Shown: positions 1 to 5,129 of the stretch, piece after piece
Layout of the letters: every line of letters begins with the position of its first letter
Numbering within the stretch: position 1 is the stretch's first letter
Assembly (NCBI GenBank): GCA_024639205.1
Contig: JAHEIV010000223.1
Span: forward strand, 1 to 5,515
Length of the DNA stretch: 5,515 nt
Source of the DNA: Deltaproteobacteria bacterium
GTDB taxonomy: Bacteria; Desulfobacterota; Desulfobacteria; Desulfobacterales; SG8-13
Direction: 5' to 3'
The notes under the pieces: model-generated
Database searches by the model: none
Seen by the model: the letters and a program-made list of their open reading frames with translations, nothing else
Told to the model about the DNA's origin: nothing
Made by a program: the position numbers and the translations under genes

Positions 1-1
1 G

Positions 2-661
2 TTTACCATCATCGGTCCGGGCAGACTCTTTATCAGCAACGGTATCGTTCCCCAGGCCGAACCCCGGCTGAAGGATGCCATGGGTGAGTTGACCACCGAA
101 GAATTCTACAACAGCCCGATACGGGTCGAAAAAACAGAGCTGGCCAAGCGGATGCTGAACGAGAATCTGAATCCCAAGGGAATTCAAGTGGATCAGGTCC
201 TGGTCCGCTATTTCACATACAGTGACGAGATACAGCGCAACATCGAAGAGAAAAAGCTGAAAGATCAGCTGGTTTTCAAAAACCAGGCAGAAGCAAGGGC
301 GGCCATCGAGGAAGCCACGCTGAAGAAAATCACCCAGGAGGGCATCGCCGCGGTCGCGGTGGAACTGGAAAAAGGCCGCGCGTATGCCACTCAGAAACGG
401 GCTGAAAAGGACCTTTACGCCCGCAAACGCAGAGCCGAGGCGGATCTGCTGATACAGCTGGCCGAGGCCGAAAAGGTGCGGCTGAAAAATGAAGCCCTCA
501 GCGGACAGGGGGCCGAAAGAATGATCGGGTTGAAGATGGCCGACATTTACCGGGGCCTGGATGCCATCATTCTTCCCAGCGACGGGCCCAACGGTGTCAA
601 TCCATTGGATCTGGGAAAATCCCTGAAGCTTTTCGAGGTCCGAAAAGGGGGTGCGAAATGA
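2..661 (+). CDS. SPFH/Band 7 (prohibitin/HflC-like) protein, 5' partial
   Basis: The reading frame is open from the window edge, so the gene begins upstream; 219 codons are visible, starting FTIIGPGRLF. The ATG at 80 is internal and is not a plausible start, because it falls inside the conserved motif AMGELTTEEFY of the SPFH domain. After the SPFH part (to about base 230) comes a long charged, Ala/Glu/Lys-rich segment (about 235-510) that should form the coiled coil typical of prohibitin/HflK/HflC-type proteins. A short C-terminal segment follows, with LKMADIYRGLDAIILPS. The same order and several matching motifs (GELTTEEFY, LK-[MI]-A, ILP/LLP) recur in the next gene, so the two are paralogues. 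Family members build ring or cage oligomers at membranes and often control membrane proteases; that role here is inference. Any N-terminal membrane anchor lies outside the window. The stop overlaps the next start (ATGA), which implies translational coupling. Confidence 0.9.
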   Translation, partial: FTIIGPGRLFISNGIVPQAEPRLKDAMGELTTEEFYNSPIRVEKTELAKRMLNENLNPKGIQVDQVLVRYFTYSDEIQRNIEEKKLKDQLVFKNQAEARAAIEEATLKKITQEGIAAVAVELEKGRAYATQKRAEKDLYARKRRAEADLLIQLAEAEKVRLKNEALSGQGAERMIGLKMADIYRGLDAIILPSDGPNGVNPLDLGKSLKLFEVRKGGAK

Positions 662-1788
662 TGCGGCGATATCCAATTATACTGCTGGCGGGCGTAATGC
701 TCTTCGTCCAGGGTTGCGTATTTTACACCACCGGTGACACCGAAGTGGGCGTTCGTACGCGCAAACTGGCCATAGTCGCGCCCAAAGGGGTCGAAGACAA
801 GGTTTACCCCCCGGGCTCCACCTATTTTTTTCTACCCTATATCAACGACTGGAATACGTTCGACACGAAACTGCAGAACCTGGAGATGACATTTCACAAG
901 GACAAGGGGGACCGCAAATCCCGGGATGACCTACTTTTCAAGACCATAGACGGCAACGACATCAGCCTCGATGTCATCATCGCCTATCAGATCGATCCCG
1001 CCAAGGCGCCGTATATTCTGCAGTTTGTGGCACCCAACGACGATGAACTCCGTCAGAAGATCGTGCGCACGGTGGCCCGCAGCAAGACAAGGGATATCTT
1101 CGGTGAATTGACGACGGAAGAGTTTTACGTTGCAGACCGGCGTGAGCTGCAGGCCGAAAGGGCGAAACAGGCCTTGAAGGAAATTTTAGAGCCTATGGGC
1201 ATCAGCGTGAAAAACGTTTTGACGAAAGACTACCGGTTCAATAAAGAGTACCAAAAGGCTATTGAAGACAGAAAAATCGCCGACCAGCAAGCAGAGAAAA
1301 ACAAGGCTGGCCAGCGTGCGGCAGCCGAGGAATATCTGCGCAAACTGGAAGATGCCCGGGGGGAGGTCAATAAAATCGTTGCGACTGTGGACGGGGAATT
1401 CCTGCAGGCCAAAATTGAAGCCGACGCCTATTATGAAAAACAAAAGCTGCTGGCCCAGGCGATCGAAGTCGAAGGGATTGCGGAGGCCAAGGGCATTGAG
1501 GAAATGAACAAGGCGATGGCCCTTACCGGCGGTGAAGCCCTGGTGAAGCTGAAAATCGCCGAGGCTCTGCAGGGGAAAAAAATACTGCTGCTGCCGGTGG
1601 CCGAAGGGGGCATGAACCTGAAGACAACCGACATGAACCAGCTGATCAACACTTTCGGCGTCATGGCGCTGTCCCCGTCGCAACCCATGGGTGGCGCATC
1701 ACAGGATAAGGGCGGCCCAACGATTCCGAAGCAACAAGAAAATCCCAAACAGGGCAAAGCGCCGCAGGGAGAAAACGACAGGCCGTAA
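658..1788 (+). CDS. SPFH/Band 7 domain lipoprotein (prohibitin/HflC-like)
   Basis: The 376-residue protein starts at an ATG that overlaps the previous stop by 4 bases. AGGGGG at 646-651 is well placed as a ribosome binding site; an ATG at 661 is an equally possible start. The N-terminus has two arginines, a hydrophobic stretch (about residues 6-17) and VQGC ending at Cys20, a lipobox, so the protein is probably exported and lipid-anchored. Residue 21 is Val, not Asp, which under the E. coli sorting rule would favour the outer membrane. An SPFH domain follows (about 25-200; TGDTEVGVRTRK, then GELTTEEFY at 149-157). Next come an Ala/Glu/Lys-rich coiled coil (about 198-285), LKIAEALQGKKILLLP (298-313), and a low-complexity Pro/Gln/Gly/Lys tail (338-376). 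It is a paralogue of the upstream gene and likely its oligomer partner. The function is not known from sequence; HflKC-like protease control or a membrane scaffold are possibilities. The lipid anchor in place of a transmembrane helix is unusual. Confidence 0.92.
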   Translation: MMRRYPIILLAGVMLFVQGCVFYTTGDTEVGVRTRKLAIVAPKGVEDKVYPPGSTYFFLPYINDWNTFDTKLQNLEMTFHKDKGDRKSRDDLLFKTIDGNDISLDVIIAYQIDPAKAPYILQFVAPNDDELRQKIVRTVARSKTRDIFGELTTEEFYVADRRELQAERAKQALKEILEPMGISVKNVLTKDYRFNKEYQKAIEDRKIADQQAEKNKAGQRAAAEEYLRKLEDARGEVNKIVATVDGEFLQAKIEADAYYEKQKLLAQAIEVEGIAEAKGIEEMNKAMALTGGEALVKLKIAEALQGKKILLLPVAEGGMNLKTTDMNQLINTFGVMALSPSQPMGGASQDKGGPTIPKQQENPKQGKAPQGENDRP

Positions 1789-1805
1789 CGTTGAACTTTC
1801 GCAGG

Positions 1806-2189
1806 TTACCGGGTGATGCGGGCCTCACCGTCGAAAATGCAGCCCTGGTCGATGGTGATATTGGCAGCGTAAATATTGCCGACCATCCTTCCGTTGGATC
1901 GAATCTCCACCCGTTCGGCGGATATAATATCACCGTTGACCTCACCCTCGATGATCACCCGGCGTGCGGTGACACTGCCGTTGACGCTGCCGCTTCGATC
2001 CACCCATACCATTCGCCGGCAGTCGACGTCTCCCTGCACGGTACCGGAGACACGAACCGTATCTTCGCCCGTGATCATGCCTGTAAACAGGGTGCCCGGC
2101 GCGATTACGGTCACCGCCGGTCCGATTTCCTGTGAAAGCTCGATTTCTTCCTTTTGGGCAGCAGCGTTTTTAGTTTTTCGAAACAGCAT
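1806..2189 (-). CDS. bactofilin family protein (polymer-forming cytoskeletal)
   Basis: A 127-residue protein with a short polar N-terminal tail (MLFRKTKNAAAQKEE) and then a beta-helical core built of repeated turns. Similar units recur at residues 48-55 (SGTVQGDV), 66-73 (SGSVNGSV), 81-88 (EGEVNGDI), 99-106 (NGRMVGNI) and 116-123 (GCIFDGEA), every 15-18 residues, which is the bactofilin (DUF583) signature. Bactofilins self-assemble without nucleotide into filaments, usually at the inner face of the membrane, and act in cell shape, polarity, chromosome placement or anchoring of cell-wall enzymes; which applies here cannot be told. I chose ATG 2189. An in-frame TTG at 2207 would add six residues (MRQWIP) but lies inside the spacer of the predicted promoter, and MLFRK resembles usual bactofilin N-termini. 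The gene converges on the SPFH lipoprotein gene with only 17 bases between the stops and no visible terminator. No peptidase partner, a frequent bactofilin neighbour, is present. Confidence 0.9.
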   Translation of the reverse strand: MLFRKTKNAAAQKEEIELSQEIGPAVTVIAPGTLFTGMITGEDTVRVSGTVQGDVDCRRMVWVDRSGSVNGSVTARRVIIEGEVNGDIISAERVEIRSNGRMVGNIYAANITIDQGCIFDGEARITR

Positions 2190-2197
2190 CGGAATCC

Positions 2198-2226
2198 ATT
2201 GTCTCAACCCTGGTAACGAATGTCAA
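2198..2226 (-). promoter_or_regulatory. predicted sigma70-type promoter for the bactofilin gene
   Basis: On the - strand there is a perfect TTGACA (2226-2221), a 17-base spacer, and GACAAT (2203-2198), which matches the -10 consensus at four of six positions including A2, A5 and T6. Only 8 bases separate the -10 box from ATG 2189, so transcription would start at or within a few bases of the start codon. No experimental support; the assignment rests on box match and spacing. Confidence 0.45.
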
Positions 2227-2310
2227 GCGAATCTGCTGCATCCTTCTGAAATCGTTGAGTATATGTGTGTTCTTTCTTTTGACCGGTATGTTGCAGGCGC
2301 TGAAAAATCC

Positions 2311-2320
2311 GGAGAGCAGG
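2311..2320 (+). promoter_or_regulatory. ribosome binding site fixing the adenosyltransferase start
   Basis: GGAGAGCAGG precedes ATG 2324, with its GGAG 9 bases and its AGG 3 bases from the start. It selects ATG 2324 over the in-frame ATG at 2255, whose 23 extra residues (MSICVFFLLTGMLQ...) have no counterpart in the family, where proteins begin just before the TGGGDRGKTGL motif. Confidence 0.7.
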
Positions 2321-2323
2321 ACC

Positions 2324-2893
2324 ATGAAAATTTACACAGGCGGGGGAGACCGGGGCAAAACCGGCCTCTTTAGCGGAGAGAGGGTAGCCAAAAGCCATCT
2401 TCAGGTGGAAGCATACGGTGATGTGGATGAGCTCAACAGCACCATTGGAAGCCTTGCCGCGGTGCTGCCGACGAAAGGTGCGGACATCGGTGAGCAACTT
2501 CGGCTGATTCAATCCGATCTCTTGCACATCGGCGCCTGGCTGGCGACCACGCCGACTGCACAGCCCACCGCACTGCTGGAAGAATTTGCTGCCGATCGGG
2601 TCGGCTTTTTGGAGAATACCATCGATCGGATGGAAGAAAACCTGCATCCGTTAAGCGGATTTATCCTTCCCGGAGGACATGTGTCTTCGGCAGCCGCGCA
2701 TGTGTCCAGGACCGTGTGCCGCAGAGCGGAGCGGCGGGTGGTAGCCCTGATGGAGCAGTTGGGTTCCGAGCAACTACCGGAGTCCTGGCAGCAAGTGCTT
2801 CGATACCTGAACCGGTTATCCGACTACCTGTTTGTCCTGGCACGCTACTGCAATCACCTGACGGGCGTCGATGAACCGCTTTGGAAATCCTGA
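2324..2893 (+). CDS. PduO-type cob(I)alamin adenosyltransferase
   Basis: A 189-residue cytoplasmic enzyme that transfers the 5'-deoxyadenosyl group of ATP to reduced cobalamin, making adenosylcobalamin (EC 2.5.1.17), the cofactor of methylmalonyl-CoA mutase and diol dehydratases. The family hallmarks are all present. These are the N-terminal ATP-binding motif YTGGGDRGKTGLF (4-16), YGDVDELNSTIG (31-42), SGFILPGG (111-118), RTVCRRAER (129-137) and YLNRLSDYLF (161-170). The last two correspond to the catalytic Arg and Asn/Asp residues of human MMAB. The length is normal for a stand-alone PduO-type protein, which acts as a trimer of helical bundles. No cobalamin riboswitch fits into the short upstream gap, and no other B12 gene or B12 enzyme is in the window, so the dependent pathway cannot be named. 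The next gene starts 16 bases after the stop, so co-transcription is likely. The upstream bactofilin gene is divergent. Confidence 0.95.
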   Translation: MKIYTGGGDRGKTGLFSGERVAKSHLQVEAYGDVDELNSTIGSLAAVLPTKGADIGEQLRLIQSDLLHIGAWLATTPTAQPTALLEEFAADRVGFLENTIDRMEENLHPLSGFILPGGHVSSAAAHVSRTVCRRAERRVVALMEQLGSEQLPESWQQVLRYLNRLSDYLFVLARYCNHLTGVDEPLWKS

Positions 2894-2909
2894 ATATGCG
2901 AAGACAACC

Positions 2910-3248
2910 ATGAAACTCATAGTCGTTGAAGAACACAAATCTACCTATCCGAATCCCATCATTTTCAAGAAGGGGGACCGCGTAAAGGTTGGAAAGGAAG
3001 ACCCTGAATTTGAAGACTGGATCTGGGTGACAACAAAAGACGAGAATCAAGGTTGGGCTCCCATGCAGTGCCTGCACGTTGTAAAAGGAGATAAGGCACT
3101 TGCAACGCAAGATTATACAGCACAGGAGTTAGATACCTATTTCGGCGATGAGATATTCCTTCACTATGAGTTGAATGGCTGGGGTTGGGTTGAAAAAAGA
3201 GACGGTTCCTGCGGTTGGGTACCAATGATAACCACCAAAATCGCTTAG
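2910..3248 (+). CDS. small tandem SH3-like domain protein
   Basis: A 112-residue protein without signal peptide or membrane segment, so probably cytoplasmic. It is made of two SH3-like repeats. The first (about 15-58) has PNPIIFKKGDRVKVG and ends GWAPMQCLHVV; the second (about 63-112) has ATQDYTAQELDTYFGDEIFL and NGWGWV and ends GWVPM. This two-repeat layout starting with EHKSTYPNPI fits a known family of small bacterial SH3 proteins of unknown function; SH3-like folds usually bind peptides or proteins. Start choice: ATG 2910, preceded by a weak GAAG six bases away. An in-frame ATG at 2871 would overlap the adenosyltransferase by 23 bases and add 13 residues unlike the family start. By hand count the gene is about 45% G+C, while a sample of the neighbour is near 57%, and its codons are more A/T-ending, so it may have arrived by transfer. 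The link to cobalamin is positional only. Confidence 0.82.
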   Translation: MKLIVVEEHKSTYPNPIIFKKGDRVKVGKEDPEFEDWIWVTTKDENQGWAPMQCLHVVKGDKALATQDYTAQELDTYFGDEIFLHYELNGWGWVEKRDGSCGWVPMITTKIA

Positions 3249-3278
3249 CAGGCGGCGTCTCAAGGACTACTCGTTCCT

Positions 3279-3296
3279 CGCGGCCCGTGAGCCGCG
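3279..3296. repeat. GC-rich inverted repeat (hairpin) between genes
   Basis: CGCGGC and its exact reverse complement GCCGCG flank a 6-base loop (CCGTGA), giving a strong six-pair stem that could be extended by one wobble pair. It sits in the 71-base gap between the SH3 gene and the flavoprotein gene. No run of T follows on either strand, so it is not a standard intrinsic terminator. It may instead attenuate transcription, stabilise the 3' end of the upstream message, or be chance in GC-rich DNA. Confidence 0.4.
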
Positions 3297-3319
3297 GTAT
3301 CTGAAACAGTCAGTTATCC

Positions 3320-3973
3320 ATGAAACAGCAGATATACACCTGTGAGTTGCAACAAAGCACCCGTTTGTCTGCCGGAACCTTCGAACTCGCGCTCTCGCGT
3401 CCCCGCGATTTTACCTTCCAGCCGGGGCAGCGTATCCGATTGCTTGACCGCTACCGAGAAAGGGACTATTCACTGGTCAATGCGCCGGCAGATTCGTCTC
3501 TTCGTCTCTGTATTCGACGGGTGCCGGCCGGGAGTTTTACAGCGAGCCTTCATGCGGCCGCCACCGGCTCCCGTTTCCAATTTTCAGGACCCCACGGCTA
3601 CTTCGTTTTCCGATCGACCAGCCGGCCGGCAGTGTTTGTGGCCACCGGGACCGGAATCGCGCCGTTTGCGTCCATGGCCCGGGCCAAAACACGCGGTTTT
3701 ACATTGCTGCACGGCGTTAAGTCACCGGACGATCTGTATTACGCAGACTTGTTTCATGCCACGGCAGGCACCTATGTCCCCTGCATCAGTGGAAAAGCAT
3801 CTACGGCTGCCCGATGGTTCCATGGGCGCGTGACCGGTTATGTGGAGAAAGAGTTGCCGCCGGGCACATACGATTTTTACCTCTGCGGCCGCACGGAGAT
3901 GATTCGAGACGTCACCTGGCTGATCGACGAACATTTTCCGGATTCTAACGTCTACAGCGAGATATTCTTCTGA
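3320..3973 (+). CDS. FAD/NAD(P)-binding oxidoreductase, ferredoxin reductase (FNR) family
   Basis: A 217-residue soluble flavoprotein consisting of only the two core domains of the family. The N-terminal FAD-binding barrel holds RDYSL (48-52, the flavin/pyrophosphate RxYS motif), GSF (71-73) and GPHG (90-93). The nucleotide-binding domain holds FVATGTGIAPFASM (106-119), HGV (131-133) and DFYLCG (185-190), and the chain ends YSEIFF, the usual C-terminal aromatic/acidic tail that stacks on the flavin. It should move electrons between NAD(P)H and a carrier such as a ferredoxin, flavodoxin or oxygenase component; the partner and direction are unknown. There is no 2Fe-2S domain in the protein and no ferredoxin gene next to it. 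NADH versus NADPH preference cannot be read reliably. No clear Shine-Dalgarno sequence precedes ATG 3320, but the start fits the first beta strand of the family. The next gene begins 28 bases downstream and may be co-transcribed. Confidence 0.9.
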   Translation: MKQQIYTCELQQSTRLSAGTFELALSRPRDFTFQPGQRIRLLDRYRERDYSLVNAPADSSLRLCIRRVPAGSFTASLHAAATGSRFQFSGPHGYFVFRSTSRPAVFVATGTGIAPFASMARAKTRGFTLLHGVKSPDDLYYADLFHATAGTYVPCISGKASTAARWFHGRVTGYVEKELPPGTYDFYLCGRTEMIRDVTWLIDEHFPDSNVYSEIFF

Positions 3974-3991
3974 TCCGATTCAGACAATTGA

Positions 3992-3997
3992 GGGAGG
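3992..3997 (+). promoter_or_regulatory. strong ribosome binding site of the GalT-like gene
   Basis: GGGAGG lies four bases before ATG 4002 in the 28-base gap behind the flavoprotein gene. It supports this start and indicates efficient translation even if the gene has no promoter of its own. Confidence 0.65.
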
Positions 3998-4001
3998 CCC
4001 T

Positions 4002-5027
4002 ATGAATTTTGAAGCCCAAAAAAAAGAAACCATCGTGCTCAATCCGGCCAAAAACATGAAGAGGCGTTCCATTCCGAGCGAAATTCGCGAAGACCCCCTC
4101 ACGGGCCGCACGGCACGGATCTGCCACTTCATGAAACTGCAGTGGGAAAAACCGGATTTCAACGCCCTTGTGAGCGGTACGGCTGAAACCTGTCCATTTT
4201 GCCCGGAGAAGGTCATGCAGATCACTCCCTGCTTTCCGGAAGAAATTTTACCCGAGGGCCGGTTGACCATCGCAGATATGGTGCTGTTTCCCAACATCGC
4301 CCCCTACGACAGCCTCGGCGCGGTTGCCACCATGGGCGCCCAGCATTACATTCCCATGCTTGACTTCACGGCCGACAGAATTTCCGGGGCTTTCCGTCTG
4401 GCCAGGGATTTTTTTCAGCGGATGGCGGAAATCGATCACCCCGAATCGGTGTATCATATCATCAACTGGAACTACATGCCGCCGGCCGGCAGTTCGCTGA
4501 TCCACGCCCACCTTCAGGTTTTCTCCACCTCTTCCGCCCCGAATCTGATGCGTGAAGAGTTGGAGGCTGCACGCCGCTACAGCCGGACAAACGGGACCAA
4601 CTACTGGGATGACCTGACTGCCCATGAAATCTCCGCCGGCCAGCGGTATCTGGGCACTATCGGTCGTACCAGATGGTTTACTCACTATGCCCCCATGGGG
4701 GTGGCCGGTGACGTTCTGGCCGTTGTGGACGATGTGAGCACCACCCTGGCGCTCACCGATGACGATCTCGACGACATCGCCGGCGGGCTCACCCGCCTGA
4801 TGGCCGGGTATGAAAAAATGGGCATCTTCAGCTTCAACATGAACTTCTTCACCGGTGCCGAAGGAGACGATTTTACCCGGTTCCATCTTCTTTTCTCACC
4901 GCGCACTTTTTTCAACCAGTCGCTGGGTACACCGGACATCGGCGCTTTGCGAAACCTGTTCAACGAAACCCTGTGCATGGCGTTTCCGGAAGAGATCAAC
5001 ACCATGCTCAAATCCGAATTTGAATAA
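4002..5027 (+). CDS. galactose-1-phosphate uridylyltransferase-like protein (HIT superfamily)
   Basis: A 341-residue soluble protein close to the GalT family length (about 330-350). It begins with REDPLTGRTARI (29-40), the counterpart of the GalT RxDPLTG segment. The zinc-site pair CPFC (64-67) follows, then HIINWNYMPPAGSSLIHAHLQ (152-172), where H168-A-H170-L-Q172 matches the GalT HPHxQ active site; H170 would be the histidine that takes up the nucleotidyl group. A C-terminal half-repeat ends in FHLLFSPRTFF (294-304). GalT swaps UMP between UDP-glucose and galactose-1-phosphate in the Leloir pathway. Here several positions differ: the usual Pro between the two active-site His is Ala, and the segment after DPLTG lacks the normal WxxxxxxR pattern. 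No other galactose gene is nearby. A nucleotidyltransferase or phosphorylase acting on another sugar or nucleotide is therefore at least as likely. The superfamily call is firm; the substrate is not. Confidence 0.82.
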   Translation: MNFEAQKKETIVLNPAKNMKRRSIPSEIREDPLTGRTARICHFMKLQWEKPDFNALVSGTAETCPFCPEKVMQITPCFPEEILPEGRLTIADMVLFPNIAPYDSLGAVATMGAQHYIPMLDFTADRISGAFRLARDFFQRMAEIDHPESVYHIINWNYMPPAGSSLIHAHLQVFSTSSAPNLMREELEAARRYSRTNGTNYWDDLTAHEISAGQRYLGTIGRTRWFTHYAPMGVAGDVLAVVDDVSTTLALTDDDLDDIAGGLTRLMAGYEKMGIFSFNMNFFTGAEGDDFTRFHLLFSPRTFFNQSLGTPDIGALRNLFNETLCMAFPEEINTMLKSEFE

Positions 5028-5078
5028 CCGGACGTTTATGAACACAGACGAAAACTGATCCTACCGATTCCTTTTACT

Positions 5079-5092
5079 GCACTTACAAGTGC
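5079..5092. repeat. short inverted repeat upstream of the ModA-like gene
   Basis: GCACTT, two bases, then its exact reverse complement AAGTGC, centred about 44 bases before ATG 5130. It could be an operator half-site pair or a small hairpin (five-pair stem with loop TACA). It has no T-run for termination and does not resemble the ModE operator as I know it. Chance is not excluded. Confidence 0.3.
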
Positions 5093-5116
5093 CAAACCGA
5101 GTCTCATTCGCTTCAG

Positions 5117-5121
5117 AAGGA
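5117..5121 (+). promoter_or_regulatory. ribosome binding site fixing the ModA-like start
   Basis: AAGGA (within AGAAGGA, 5115-5121) sits eight bases before ATG 5130. The reading frame upstream contains no ATG, GTG or TTG back to the stop of the GalT-like gene at 5025 (same frame), so this start is well fixed and the lack of a signal peptide is not a start-site error. Confidence 0.7.
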
Positions 5122-5129
5122 TACGCTCC

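Noticed and set aside
1186..1683. Long - strand open frame opposite the SPFH lipoprotein gene
   Set aside because: It lies wholly within a clear gene on the other strand, its translation shows no family features, and it is an expected shadow in GC-rich coding DNA.
1791..2135. + strand open frame across the bactofilin gene
   Set aside because: The opposite strand encodes a clear bactofilin with regular repeats; this frame is its shadow.
2279..2308. Possible promoter for the adenosyltransferase: TTGACC, 18 bases, AAAAAT
   Set aside because: The -10 box matches poorly and transcription would start within the ribosome binding site at 2311-2320, leaving almost no leader.
2190..2323. Cobalamin riboswitch upstream of the adenosyltransferase
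   Set aside because: The divergent gap is only 134 bases, shows no B12-box-like element that I can recognise, and is too short for a typical cobalamin riboswitch together with the other gene's promoter.
4248..4886. 212-residue - strand open frame opposite the GalT-like gene
   Set aside because: It is rich in Gly, His and Val as expected from the reverse of this coding sequence and shows no domain.
5038..5058. Tiny reading frame MNTDEN just after the GalT-like gene
   Set aside because: Six codons with no convincing ribosome binding site or regulatory context; most likely chance.
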